DNA from: Bacillota bacterium
Lineage (GTDB): Bacteria > Bacillota > Clostridia > Christensenellales > SZUA-584
Assembly: GCA_023408075.1 (NCBI GenBank)
Contig: JAEYKW010000030.1
Span: 1 to 64,000 of the forward strand
Reading direction: 5' to 3'
Length of the DNA stretch: 64,000 nucleotides
The notes beneath the pieces were generated by a model, which did no database searches, was not told where the DNA came from, and saw only the letters and a program-made list of their open reading frames with translations. The stretch's first letter is position 1. Every line of letters starts with the position of its first letter. A program made the position numbers and the translations under genes. Positions 31,280-39,821 of the stretch are shown here, in pieces.

Positions 31280-34200
31280 ATGCGGCGCAAGTTTGTTGTC
31301 ACTGTTATTTTCATATTGGCGTTTTTGCTCGCGACGGCCGCCACGGCGTTTGCCGCCGATGAGCAGTACCGTATTGTGCGTGTGAAGCTCTCGATAGGCG
31401 AGCCCACCGAATTTTCGTTCTTTGCGGACGGCAACTACACAATCGGCCCGGACGGCGCGGGGCTGGAGCGGCAGCAGTACACGGTTAAGCTGGAAGGCGG
31501 CACGCTGAATTTGTACTGCGGCTTAGAAAAACTTGCGAGCGGCGCGTCAATTAAGCTGGTGCGGCATGCGGCGACATCCGGACGCAACAACTTTATATGG
31601 ATGTTCAACGCTCAGGCAGCAAGTGATACCAATAATAATTTTAAATACGTGGGTGATATGGAGTTTTTGGTTGAGGGAGGGCATATTGCCGCCGTCAATC
31701 ATGTGTATATTGAGGACTATCTTTACGGCGTGGTGCCGAGTGAGATGGAAAACAGTTCACATGTTGAGGCGTTGAAATCGCAGGCGGTTGCCTCTCGAAG
31801 CTACGTTGAATTTCACTTGAGATCGTCGTCGGCAACTTTTGACGTATATGATACGCCAACGAATAGTCAAGTCTATAAAGGATATAATGAATTGACGAAT
31901 TCGAAAAACGCCGTTGACGGTACTGCCAAAACAGTTCTGACATACGGAGATCAAGTCATTGAAGCATTATTCGGAGCGTCCAACGGCGGCTGGACGGATA
32001 TCCCGCTGCATGTTTGGAACAGTCCTGATGTTCCGTATTTTCAAATCAGCCAAGATGATTCTGACGCGGCAAACACGAGCAGCCTTTTTGAGACGATATA
32101 CTTTCCCTATGCCATAGACGGCGCGCACCCGATAACCGCTTCTGACAACATCAGCGACAGCCAACCGAACCCTGGAAATGCGGAAGCGTATATAAAACAG
32201 AAGATATTTGAAAGCGGACAGATTCAGGCAGCGGGGCAAAGCGTAACAAGCAGGAACGACTTTTCGCTGACGGGCGTGACCGGTTTGGTCATGGCTGAGG
32301 GGAATTTCGATTCAGGTGGTACTGAAGACCACAGCCGCACTGGCGGCGGCGGGGTGTGTGCGGATCGATATGTGGCAACGGGCAACTTTAATGTGCTGGT
32401 AACGGCTTCCGGTGCCCCCGTCTCCGTCACGAATGTGGCGCTCGATCTTCGCTTTCTGGATGCATCGAACAAAATAGAGGATTACAAGTCTTTTTTCAAA
32501 ACCAGCTTAACACTGTTTGTTGTCGCGCCCGTCAAGGATGGCGACACGGTCTTGGGATATTCGATTTCTCAGAAGCGGTTTGGCCACGGTATCGGCCTAT
32601 CCCAGCAGGGGGCAAAGCAGCGTGCAAGTGTTGACGGGCAAACATTCAACCAAATACTCGGATTTTATTACCCGGGAACAACACTGAAGATCCAAGAATA
32701 TGAAGCGCCTACTTTGTCGCCCGCTTCTGTTCCCGACCACTCGAATGCAGCTTTGATTTCCGATCTTGTCCGCGTACGAAGCGGGCCGGGGACGACCTAC
32801 AGCACACTCAACAGGCTGCCGAACGGCTCAAGAATTGAGGTTGTGCAGGCAAACGCGGCCGTGACCGGCAACATCAATTGGCATAAAATCTATTACGCCG
32901 GGCAGTATGCCTATGTAGCCGGAAAACAGGGGACGTCTGATTATGTTCTGCTTGACAATCCGATGACGAGAGAACCGCTGACCGTCAATTTCGCGACCAA
33001 CGGCGGCAGCCCCGTGTCCGTCCCGGCGTATTATCACGCGGACAACATCGCCTCGGCACCCGCATCCTCCAAGCCGAATTATAATCTTGAAGGCTGGTAC
33101 TTTGATGAGGGGCTCACGTCCAAGGTTTCATACCCTTACATATTGACTCACAACACCACTCTGTATGCGAAGTGGACAGCCACGCCGTTCTCGATCGGCT
33201 ACGACCTTCGCGGCGGCTCGGCAAGCAATCCAGGCAGCTACACGGTGGAAAGCGGCGCGATCACACTGAATAATCCGTCGAGGAACGGTTACACGTTCAC
33301 GGGCTGGACGGGAACAGGTCTGTCAGGCCCCACAATGAGCGTGACAATACCGGCTGGATCTTCGGGCAACAGAGCCTACTATGCGAACTGGTCGCCGATC
33401 ACATACTATATTTCGTACAACTTAAATGGCGGCAGCAATGTCAGCAATCCGGGGAGCTTTACGCCGGAAAGCCCCGGTTTCATGCTCGCCAACCCGATCA
33501 GGCCGGGATATGCGTTCGTCGGCTGGACGGGTACGGGCCTCCCGGGCAATACCGTGTATGTGAACATACCGGGGGGGTCCACCGGCAACAGGGACTACAC
33601 GGCAAACTGGGCACCGTATGCGTGCACAATCAACTTCGATTCGCAGGGCGGTTCGCCGGTCGGGGGCATGCAGCGGGGCTTGTGGGATACCATCCCTTCC
33701 GAGCCTTCCACATCACGGCATGGCTATAATTTTGCGGGCTGGTTCACCGGCTCGGGCGAGCGGGCCTCCTTCCCGTATGTGGTGAGGGACAATGCCACGC
33801 TCTACGCGCGGTGGGCGCAGCAGCCGCAGACCAACCTGCTCGGCGATGTGCAGCTTTCATGCGGCTCATTAAACCGCGGCTTCGCCAAAACGGTCACGAG
33901 CTACAAGATCACAATAGGGGAGAACGACGGCAGCTTTACGCTGACGCCCGTCAGGGAATACGACGGTGCGGCGATGACGATCAACGGCAAGCCGTATTCA
34001 AATTATACCGTGAGCCTTGCCAACGGCAAGAGCGCTACGATCACGGTCAAGGTCACTCTGGCGAAGAAATCAAAAAGCTATAAGTTTACGGTGACAAGGG
34101 CGAAGTCCTCGAACAACGCGCTGAGCTCGCTGGCGGTGATCGGCGGGTCGCTGAATCAGCCGTTTGACCCGAATGTATTGAATTATACGCTGAACCTCGA

Positions 34201-34657
34201 TGAAAACACGAAGAGCACAACGCTCAAGGCCGTCGCGGCGGCGGGCAAGGCCGCAAGTGTGTCGCCCTCCTCCAAGAAGATATCGCTCAACAACGGGCAG
34301 AGCAAGGATGTGAAGATCACGGTCAAGGCGCAGTCGGGCGCGAAGCGGACGTACACGGTTCATGTGGTGCGGGCGGCGTCCACAAATGCCGACTTGAAGT
34401 CGCTCAAGGCGAGCGGGATGGCACCGGGTTTCAGCCCGGGCAACACGCATTACACCGTCGTGCTGCCCGCAAACAAGAGCTCGGCATCGATCTCCGCGAA
34501 GGCGGGCGGATACAAGTCGGTGGTCTACATTGACGGCGCGAAGAAGTCGTCGAAGAAGGTGGCGCTCGCAAACGGGCAGAGCGTTGATGTGCGCGTCACG
34601 GTGGTCTCTCAGTCAGGGAATGCGAAGGAGTATGTGATTACGGTGATCAGACCATAA
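31280..34657 (+). CDS. Large secreted SpoIID/LytB-domain protein with SH3, InlB-type and cadherin-like repeats
   Basis: The protein has 1125 residues from ATG 31280 (AGGAG upstream). Order of parts: signal peptide (MRRKFVVTVIFILAFLLATA, cleavage near AFA-ADE); SpoIID/LytB domain about 135-480 (HVYIEDYLYGVVPSEMENSS, LKSQAVASRSYVEFH, GHGIGLSQQGAKQRA); SH3b domain about 490-555 (VRVRSGPGTTYSTLNRL); four Listeria-Bacteroides type repeats about 565-845 (NYNLEGWYFDEG, GYTFTGWTGTGL, GYAFVGWTGTGL, GYNFAGWFTGSG); three cadherin-like beta-sandwich repeats about 850-1125. SpoIID-type domains cleave or remodel peptidoglycan stripped of stem peptides, or enhance amidases. No membrane anchor or sorting motif is seen, so it is probably wall-bound through its repeats. 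Confidence 0.88.
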   Translation: MRRKFVVTVIFILAFLLATAATAFAADEQYRIVRVKLSIGEPTEFSFFADGNYTIGPDGAGLERQQYTVKLEGGTLNLYCGLEKLASGASIKLVRHAATSGRNNFIWMFNAQAASDTNNNFKYVGDMEFLVEGGHIAAVNHVYIEDYLYGVVPSEMENSSHVEALKSQAVASRSYVEFHLRSSSATFDVYDTPTNSQVYKGYNELTNSKNAVDGTAKTVLTYGDQVIEALFGASNGGWTDIPLHVWNSPDVPYFQISQDDSDAANTSSLFETIYFPYAIDGAHPITASDNISDSQPNPGNAEAYIKQKIFESGQIQAAGQSVTSRNDFSLTGVTGLVMAEGNFDSGGTEDHSRTGGGGVCADRYVATGNFNVLVTASGAPVSVTNVALDLRFLDASNKIEDYKSFFKTSLTLFVVAPVKDGDTVLGYSISQKRFGHGIGLSQQGAKQRASVDGQTFNQILGFYYPGTTLKIQEYEAPTLSPASVPDHSNAALISDLVRVRSGPGTTYSTLNRLPNGSRIEVVQANAAVTGNINWHKIYYAGQYAYVAGKQGTSDYVLLDNPMTREPLTVNFATNGGSPVSVPAYYHADNIASAPASSKPNYNLEGWYFDEGLTSKVSYPYILTHNTTLYAKWTATPFSIGYDLRGGSASNPGSYTVESGAITLNNPSRNGYTFTGWTGTGLSGPTMSVTIPAGSSGNRAYYANWSPITYYISYNLNGGSNVSNPGSFTPESPGFMLANPIRPGYAFVGWTGTGLPGNTVYVNIPGGSTGNRDYTANWAPYACTINFDSQGGSPVGGMQRGLWDTIPSEPSTSRHGYNFAGWFTGSGERASFPYVVRDNATLYARWAQQPQTNLLGDVQLSCGSLNRGFAKTVTSYKITIGENDGSFTLTPVREYDGAAMTINGKPYSNYTVSLANGKSATITVKVTLAKKSKSYKFTVTRAKSSNNALSSLAVIGGSLNQPFDPNVLNYTLNLDENTKSTTLKAVAAAGKAASVSPSSKKISLNNGQSKDVKITVKAQSGAKRTYTVHVVRAASTNADLKSLKASGMAPGFSPGNTHYTVVLPANKSSASISAKAGGYKSVVYIDGAKKSSKKVALANGQSVDVRVTVVSQSGNAKEYVITVIRP

Positions 34658-34680
34658 GAAACGGGGCTGAAAAGCCCCGC

Positions 34681-34795
34681 AGGCTGTTGCCAAAGTGGTT
34701 AGTGTCATTGCTATGGAAAGTAACTAAATCGGTCATCCTTTCCAATCGTAGGTTGCGTCGCTTGTTTCCTCCGCCTGCCAAGTGGGATTTTCATC
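34681..34795. repeat. Diverged R1-type repeat
   Basis: AGGCTGTTGCCAAAGTGGTT with AGTGTCATT and CAAGTGGGATTTTCATCAAG resembles 13250-13403 (GCTGACAAAGTGGTTAATGT, TTTTTCATCAAGCT). It is non-coding. The stem GGGGCTGAAAAGCCCC (34663-34678) just before it may terminate the preceding gene weakly. Confidence 0.55.
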
Positions 34796-34831
34796 AAGCA
34801 AAAAAAGAGCTGAAAAGCCCTTTTCTTGCTT
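34796..34831. terminator. Bidirectional terminator
   Basis: AAGCAAAAAAAGAGCT pairs with AGCCCTTTTCTTGCTT around GAAA. T-rich on both strands, it lies between convergent genes. Confidence 0.75.
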
Positions 34832-34874
34832 AGGGGGGTAGCGATGAATCCGGAGATGGTACAAGGCTATAGGT

Positions 34875-35465
34875 TTACGCCTTACTTACGTCGCTGTTGG
34901 TTATTTCGGCGTTTTGGTTGTCGGAGCTTCCATCCTGTTCGGGAAAGCCGCCCGTCATGCGCATCACGGCAATGCTTTGCACAGTACCGCTGTCATCAAA
35001 TTGAACGGTTATGATATCGCCGGATTTGAGATCGTCAACTGAGCCCATTTCGTTGCCATTGCCCGACCGAACGGTAATCACGGCGCTGTCTGTGACGGTA
35101 ATCGTCTGCTCTTCGCCTGTGAACGTCATGCCCGGCGCATTGCCGTCGCCGCGGGACCAATTGCCGGTCGGGGGACCTTGCGCATTGCCGTCACTGCGGG
35201 GCCAGTCACCGGACGGGGCATCTCCCTGTGGGCGGTTTGGGACAGCTTGGCTGTCTTCATTCGCAGCGCCCTGCTGCGGCGGATTGTCCGCTCTCTCCGG
35301 CTGCGTGCCGGTCGCGATCGTGACGCTGCTGCCGTCAATCGCCGTGATTTGGCCGTATAAAACCGAATTGACAGCGGCGTCGCTGTCCGCATTGCCTGCG
35401 CATCCGCCCAGCACTATAATAACGGTCAGTATGCCAAGAACCGGTATGAACGCTTTTTTCAGCAT
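34875..35465 (-). CDS. Lipoprotein with Gly/Asn-rich linker and DUF5666-like domain
   Basis: The 196-residue protein has a lipoprotein signal peptide (MLKKAFIPVLGILTVIIVLG then GC, lipobox LGGC, cysteine at residue 22). Then comes a short beta segment (VLYGQITAIDGSSVTIATGT), a proline/glycine/asparagine-rich repeat stretch with SGDWPRSDGNAQGPP / TGNWSRGDGNAPG duplications, and a beta domain EQTITVTDSAVITVRSGNGN...LKSGDIITVQFDDSGTVQSI, resembling DUF5666. It should be anchored outside the membrane. Function unknown. Monocistronic. Confidence 0.75.
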   Translation of the reverse strand: MLKKAFIPVLGILTVIIVLGGCAGNADSDAAVNSVLYGQITAIDGSSVTIATGTQPERADNPPQQGAANEDSQAVPNRPQGDAPSGDWPRSDGNAQGPPTGNWSRGDGNAPGMTFTGEEQTITVTDSAVITVRSGNGNEMGSVDDLKSGDIITVQFDDSGTVQSIAVMRMTGGFPEQDGSSDNQNAEITNSDVSKA

Positions 35466-35566
35466 TGTTATAAACCTCTCTTGCTTGTTTCGCTGCGTGT
35501 ATCATACCAGCACAAGTTGACAGCATCCTGTACGGGCTGTTAACAATTTATGAACACCGGAAATAC

Positions 35567-35595
35567 AAAAAAGGCTGCTTTTCAACGGCCTTTTT
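35567..35595. terminator. Hairpin between lipoprotein gene and its relic
   Basis: AAAAAAGGC / GGCCTTTTT arms around a 12-nt loop, T-rich on both strands. Confidence 0.55.
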
Positions 35596-35599
35596 CGCA

Positions 35600-35930
35600 T
35601 AAAGGGGAAACTATGAAATATGGGATCTGCGAAGCTTTGGTTTACCGGGCAGCAGGCCCTACGGGCATGTGCTCTGTCAAGCCGTCCGGGTGCATTGTCG
35701 TCGCCTCAGGACGTGCCGCATGGCGGAGAATAATCACCGTGTGTGCATTGTCGTCGCCCTGAGACGTGCTGCCGGACGCAATATTGCCGCCCTTGTTTGC
35801 GGACGCGGGCTGTTTTTAATCCGCGCCGCCTTGCTGTCTGTCTTGCTTGCCTCGTGCCAATAGGGCAATCATATCAGCATATCATGACAACATTCCGTAC
35901 GGAATTTTAACAATCTATGAACATCACCAA
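35600..35930 (-). pseudogene. Possible degraded paralogue of the lipoprotein gene
   Basis: Upstream sequences of the intact gene (35515-35575: CATCCTGTACGGGCTGTTAA, CAATTTATGAACA) recur as CATTCCGTACGGAATTTTAA, CAATCTATGAACA at 35891-35926. On the minus strand the intervening DNA still encodes a GSTSQGDDNAHTV-like stretch resembling SRGDGNAPGMT, twice. Frame breaks prevent a complete protein. It suggests a tandem duplication in decay; the comparison is by eye. The 35466-35983 gap has no intact gene. Confidence 0.4.
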
Positions 35931-35932
35931 AT

Positions 35933-35967
35933 AAAAAAAGACGCCGATGGTCAATCCGGCGCCTTTG
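35933..35967 (-). terminator. Terminator of the LysM-GH18 gene
   Basis: On the minus strand the stem GGCGCCG / CGGCGTC is followed by seven T, 20 nt after the stop. Confidence 0.85.
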
Positions 35968-35983
35968 ATTGATGAAAGCTATA

Positions 35984-37273
35984 TTAAGGCACCACCTTGA
36001 CAATGTTGTACATGCTGTCGAGCACGGCCCAGTTCTGCGGAAACTCAAGCCCGAGCAGCCAATAGCTCACACCGCGCAGGTCGTATTTGTTGACGAGCAG
36101 CAGCTTGGCGCGCACGCTTCGCGCATCCTCAAACCACACCTCGTGCTGAACGCTGTTGCTGTCGTAATATTTAAACGTGGGGGCCTGTGTCTGCTCGTTA
36201 AAGCTGATCGTCGCACCCACCTGCGCCGCAAGCTTCACCGCATCCTGCGGGCTCACGCGCTTTGCCCATTTGCCGCCCGGCATAAACGGGAGCATCCAGT
36301 CGTAGCCGTAAAGCGGCATGCCCATCAGTATTTTGCGGCTCGGTATCACGGACACCGCATAGCGCAGCACCTCTTCGACGAGATCCACCGGTGCGACGGC
36401 ATATGGCGGCCCGCCCGACCAGCCCCATTCGTACGTCATGATGATAACAAAATCGACGATTTCACCGTGGGCGGGGTAATCGTGCGCCCCGTGCCACGTG
36501 CCCGTCTGGTAGGCGGAGTTCTTAGGCGCGAGCGCCGTGGATACCACGAACCCGGCGGGATGCAGCGCCGCCACCACGCGCCGCAGAAAATCGTTATAGC
36601 GTTCGCGGTTCTCGGGCGATATCCGTTCAAAATCGATGTTGACGCCGTAATAGCCTTTGGTGCGCATCGTCTGAATCATATTGTTGATCAGTGTATCCTG
36701 CACCGCCGTATCGTTTAATATCGCATCCACGAGCTCCGTATCGAAGGTGCCCGTGCCGAAGTTCGTGATGACGAGCAGCGGAGCGATGCGAAATTCCCGG
36801 GCAGCCGCGAGCATAGCCGCATCGTTGATAGGCTTTAAGCTGCCGTCAGCACGCACCTGATAGCTGAAAGGGCTTAAATATGTGAGAAATTCACCCACTT
36901 CGCGAACAGTCTGCGTTTCTGTTTCGGGTGTGGAGGGTTCAATGTAGCCGTTCACTTCGATAAATCCGTAATTCTTTTCTCTGACCGGTATGCGCAGGAC
37001 GGTGCCGGGGGCAATCGCATCGGGATTCGTAATGCCGTTAAGAGCGGCGATGCTGCCCGTCGTGGTGCCGAAACGCCGTGCGATGGAAAATAGCGTGTCT
37101 CCGGGCGCGACGGTATACGAGGTCTCCTGCGTGGGGATGACGAGCGCCTGCCCGATCACAAGAAACGGAATGTCACCAAGCTCGTTGACGCGATAAATCT
37201 CATCCGAGGGGACGCCGTATCGCCGGGCAATGCTGTACAGTGAATCGCCCTGCTTCACTACATGTATATCCAA
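35984..37273 (-). CDS. sleL: LysM-GH18 spore germination glucosaminidase-like protein (SleL/YaaH)
   Basis: The 429-residue protein has two LysM domains at residues 2-47 (IHVVKQGDSLYSIARRYGVP) and 52-97 (SYTVAPGDTLFSIARRFGTT), then a GH18 domain from about 105. The catalytic motif is GYYGVNIDFERISPENR, keeping the D-x-E ending of the GH18 DxxDxDxE signature. MGMPLYGYDWMLPFMPGGKW and RGVSYWLLGLEFPQNWAVL are also typical of YaaH/SleL, an N-acetylglucosaminidase acting on spore cortex. There is no signal peptide, as usual for this coat-localised enzyme. AAGGAAG lies before the ATG. It is divergent from the cwlJ-like gene. Confidence 0.9.
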   Translation of the reverse strand: MDIHVVKQGDSLYSIARRYGVPSDEIYRVNELGDIPFLVIGQALVIPTQETSYTVAPGDTLFSIARRFGTTTGSIAALNGITNPDAIAPGTVLRIPVREKNYGFIEVNGYIEPSTPETETQTVREVGEFLTYLSPFSYQVRADGSLKPINDAAMLAAAREFRIAPLLVITNFGTGTFDTELVDAILNDTAVQDTLINNMIQTMRTKGYYGVNIDFERISPENRERYNDFLRRVVAALHPAGFVVSTALAPKNSAYQTGTWHGAHDYPAHGEIVDFVIIMTYEWGWSGGPPYAVAPVDLVEEVLRYAVSVIPSRKILMGMPLYGYDWMLPFMPGGKWAKRVSPQDAVKLAAQVGATISFNEQTQAPTFKYYDSNSVQHEVWFEDARSVRAKLLLVNKYDLRGVSYWLLGLEFPQNWAVLDSMYNIVKVVP

Positions 37274-37290
37274 ATTAATATCACTTCCTT

Positions 37291-37304
37291 AAAACTATAG
37301 TTTT
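37291..37304. promoter_or_regulatory. 14-bp palindrome in the sleL-cwlJ divergent region
   Basis: AAAACTATAGTTTT is a perfect palindrome between the two divergent germination genes, close to the sleL RBS. It could be a regulator site; sporulation sigma promoters are expected here but I could not assign them. Confidence 0.35.
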
Positions 37305-37437
37305 GGTTGGTATATTATATGGAAACAGTGTCAGTAAAGTTTATTTTTATCAGCAAAGCTTTATCACTTTTTGGCTTGGAGCAATATACTATACTGTATG
37401 CGCCAGTGAGGAATTCATAAATGAAGTTGGTGATAAG

Positions 37438-37881
37438 ATGGAACTGTCAGCAAGAGAACTTTTTGCACGAATGTTAAAGTGTGAGGCAGGCGGAGAGGGT
37501 ATAAACGGCATGAAGGCCGTCGCGACGACGATCATGAACAGGGTTCACGTCTCATACGGAGAGTACTTAAGAACAGGGCAGGGAGACCTGCGGCGGGTAT
37601 TGACTCAGCCCGGCCAGTTTACCTGCTATATGGACACGGTAAACGGCGAGTACAATCCTCAGAATGTATGGAACATGACGCCCGATCAGATGCATTACGA
37701 CGTGGCGGACTGGGCACTGGCGGGCAATGTTCACGGAGGAGCTATAGAGACACTTTGGTATATGAACCCGTTTGTTTCGGACTGCCCGCCGTATTTTCCG
37801 TATAACCGCACAGGCGTTCAATTCAACAGGGTCGTGCAGCACTGCTTCTTCCAGCCGACCAGCCTTTACGCATTGACATAA
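37438..37881 (+). CDS. cwlJ: CwlJ/SleB-type spore cortex hydrolase
   Basis: The protein has 147 residues from ATG 37438; earlier in-frame ATGs lie in the promoter region. It is one Hydrolase_2 (SleB catalytic) domain: ELFARMLKCEAGGEGINGMK with the catalytic glutamate in CEAGGE, AVATTIMNRVHVSYG, VLTQPGQFTCYMD, and a C-terminal CPPYFPYNRTGVQFNRV-VQHCFFQPT. There is no signal peptide or peptidoglycan-binding domain, so it is CwlJ-like rather than SleB-like. The next gene encodes a GerQ-like protein; in Bacillus GerQ is needed for CwlJ localisation and function. Confidence 0.88.
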   Translation: MELSARELFARMLKCEAGGEGINGMKAVATTIMNRVHVSYGEYLRTGQGDLRRVLTQPGQFTCYMDTVNGEYNPQNVWNMTPDQMHYDVADWALAGNVHGGAIETLWYMNPFVSDCPPYFPYNRTGVQFNRVVQHCFFQPTSLYALT

Positions 37882-37905
37882 AAGAATTAAGAAAGGAGAC
37901 AAATA

Positions 37906-38514
37906 ATGAACTGCAGTGAATACAGCTACAGCCAGCAGCCGATGGGGCAGACGCAAAGCCGCGATATGACGACGAGACCCATGCAGCCGGGCAGCATGGA
38001 TATGAATATGGGCAGACAGATGGGCATGCAGAGCTCCCCGATGAGCGTGGGGAGAATGACGGATATGCAGGCTTCGCCGATGAGCACAGGGAGGATGCCG
38101 GGCATGCAGAGCACGCCCATGATCACCACCAGAACGACGGGTATGCAGAGCCCTTCCACGGGCAGAATGAGAGACACGCAAGGGATGGCCATGCCTGAAA
38201 CGGGAAGAGGACTTGGCGCTCAAACGAGTGCGCCGCCCGGAGGATGGAACCTGCCCAGCACAACCACACAACCGCTCGCCATGCAAACCCCGACGACCGT
38301 GGAAAGCCCCTATTACACAGCCGGTTTCTTAAGAAATTTCATAGGCAAAGCGATGCGCGTCGAGTTTTTGATCGGCACATCCGGCGCACTTGTGGACAGA
38401 ACGGGCGAGCTTGTGGAAGTGGGTGCGAGCTACATCGTACTCAAGCCTTCCTTCACAGACGACCTTCTCATGTGCGACCTGTATGCGATCAAGTTTGTGA
38501 CGATATACCAATAA
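37906..38514 (+). CDS. gerQ: GerQ-like spore coat protein with Met/Gln-rich N-terminus
   Basis: The 202-residue protein splits in two. Residues 1-130 are low complexity, rich in Met, Gln, Ser, Thr, Gly and Arg, with repeats such as MGMQSSPMSVGRMTDMQ and MQASPMSTGRMPGMQ. Residues 133-202 form the conserved GerQ domain: YYTAGFLRNFIGKAMRVEFL, GTSGALVDRTGELVEVGASY, IVLKPSFTDDLLMCDLYAIK, FVTIYQ. GerQ holds CwlJ in the coat and is cross-linked through its glutamine-rich region in Bacillus. It follows the cwlJ-like gene by 24 nt with GAAAGGAG. The length of the repeat region is unusual. Confidence 0.85.
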   Translation: MNCSEYSYSQQPMGQTQSRDMTTRPMQPGSMDMNMGRQMGMQSSPMSVGRMTDMQASPMSTGRMPGMQSTPMITTRTTGMQSPSTGRMRDTQGMAMPETGRGLGAQTSAPPGGWNLPSTTTQPLAMQTPTTVESPYYTAGFLRNFIGKAMRVEFLIGTSGALVDRTGELVEVGASYIVLKPSFTDDLLMCDLYAIKFVTIYQ

Positions 38515-38535
38515 AAACATAAGCCTGTCATTACG

Positions 38536-38566
38536 GAATAAGCTCTAAAGGGCTTATTCTTTTTTA
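38536..38566 (+). terminator. Terminator of cwlJ-gerQ operon
   Basis: AATAAGCTC / GGGCTTATT stem with a TAAA loop and CTTTTTTAT tail, 21 nt after the gerQ stop. Confidence 0.88.
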
Positions 38567-38635
38567 TCTGCGGCTTGACGACAGGCCGCAGATCATACGG
38601 ACTTAAGCCGAAGAGATATTTTTTCTGATATTGCA

Positions 38636-38880
38636 TTCACGCAGACAGAGAAATAAAGCTGTCCCCATAGCGGGGAGGGGGATAGATTGCGGAGCCTGAC
38701 GCCGCACCTGAGACCGCCTGCCAAGACAGCGTTCCCCCGATGGGCAAGCCTGCGCCCGGCGACAGGCAAATGTTCGATCAGCCTGATGGCGATGGCGGTC
38801 TCCGGCGGGGAATAATCATTGGAGAAGCTCAAAAGCATATTGCCTTGTCGGGGCGCATAGCCTTGAGTAAAAGGAAGGTG
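38636..38880 (+). ncRNA. Candidate structured leader RNA upstream of pdaA (unassigned)
   Basis: About 245 GC-rich bases between a terminator and the pdaA RBS contain several long-range complements: CCCCATAGCGGGG, TGCGG...CCGCA (AGCCTGACG loop), GGGGGA...TCCCCC, GCCTG...CAGGC, and a 9-bp GAGACCGCC...GGCGGTCTC. The 9-bp and GGGGGA pairings cross, which implies a pseudoknot or alternative folds, as in riboswitches. I could not match it to a known class. The minus-strand reading frame here has no recognisable motifs. Strand is inferred from the downstream gene. Confidence 0.35.
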
Positions 38881-38887
38881 GCTGGGC

Positions 38888-39733
38888 ATGAAACGAAAAA
38901 GCCTCATTATTTTTGCGGTGGCCTGTCTCGATGTGGTGCTGATTGCCTTGTCGCTAAGCTTTAATTTCAATACGCAGGTTTGTTTTTTTACAGCCGCACA
39001 CAGCGAAAACACCGGCTACAACTGGTATTTCGTACCGCGCAGCGACGGGCTGCAGCCAAGAGATCTGCCGGAATTTTCGTTTACCAAGGGGTACGACGCT
39101 TTCTGGGTAGGAAAATCCGATGAAAAGACGATATACTTAACGTTTGACGCGGGGTACGAGAACGGCTACACCTCAAAGATACTCGATGTGCTCAAAGCGC
39201 ATAAGGCTCCCGCCGCGTTTTTTGTGGTGGGCCACTATATCAAAACAGCGCCGGAGCTGGTCACGCGGATGGTGAACGAAGGGCATCTCGTGTGCAGCCA
39301 CTCGATGAACCATAAAGACATGTCCGCCATCGGCGACTTAAGCGCTTTCAGAGCCGATCTCGAAGAACTCGAAAACACATACAAAGATCTGACCGGAAAG
39401 CAGCTGCCCAAATACTTCCGCCCGCCCGAGGGCCGGTTCAGCGAGCGCAGTTTAAAGTTTGCAGGAGAGCTCGGGTATAAGACAATATTCTGGAGCTTTG
39501 CCTATAAAGACTGGTATGTCGATAATCAGCCGTCCGAAGAGGAAGCCATCAAGACCATCACCACGCGCACGCACCCGGGCGCGATTGTGCTGCTGCATGC
39601 GACTTCGAAAACCAATGCGGACGTGCTGGACCGCGTGATTACCGAGTGGGAGGCGATGGGCTATACGCTCAAATCCTTGGATGAGTTTCCGTTTGAGGAA
39701 ATGAAGCAGAACCCGGGAGGGTCAAAGGAGTAA
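38888..39733 (+). CDS. pdaA: PdaA-like polysaccharide deacetylase (muramic delta-lactam pathway)
   Basis: The 281-residue protein has an N-terminal signal/anchor (SLIIFAVACLDVVLIALSLS) and a PdaA-type region YNWYFVPRSDGLQP...YDAFWVGKSDEKTI before the NodB domain. Motif 1 is YLTFDAGYENGYTSK, in which the second catalytic-motif Asp is Ala, matching the PdaA group (Asn in Bacillus) rather than TFDDG enzymes. Motif 2 is CSHSMNHKDM, motif 3 YFRPPEGRFSER, and IVLLHATSK ends the domain. PdaA removes the N-acetyl group from muramic acid for cortex delta-lactam formation. AAGGAAGG precedes the ATG. Confidence 0.92.
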   Translation: MKRKSLIIFAVACLDVVLIALSLSFNFNTQVCFFTAAHSENTGYNWYFVPRSDGLQPRDLPEFSFTKGYDAFWVGKSDEKTIYLTFDAGYENGYTSKILDVLKAHKAPAAFFVVGHYIKTAPELVTRMVNEGHLVCSHSMNHKDMSAIGDLSAFRADLEELENTYKDLTGKQLPKYFRPPEGRFSERSLKFAGELGYKTIFWSFAYKDWYVDNQPSEEEAIKTITTRTHPGAIVLLHATSKTNADVLDRVITEWEAMGYTLKSLDEFPFEEMKQNPGGSKE

Positions 39734-39770
39734 GAATGACTCATTGATGCCAATGGTTACAGAAAAAAAT

Positions 39771-39807
39771 GAGTTCTGGCGTGATGGACGCCAGCGCTCG
39801 TTTTTTT
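39771..39807 (+). terminator. Terminator of pdaA
   Basis: CTGGCGT / ACGCCAG within outer GAG / CTC arms, followed by seven T. Confidence 0.9.
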
Positions 39808-39821
39808 AGACTGAAAATACT

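Noticed and set aside
35969..36718. Plus-strand frame of 249 codons
   Set aside because: It is the antisense of the LysM-GH18 gene, whose motifs are unmistakable.
38593..39012. Minus-strand frame of 139 codons upstream of pdaA
   Set aside because: It overlaps the pdaA start and has no recognisable motif; the DNA is better explained as a structured region, though this is not proven.
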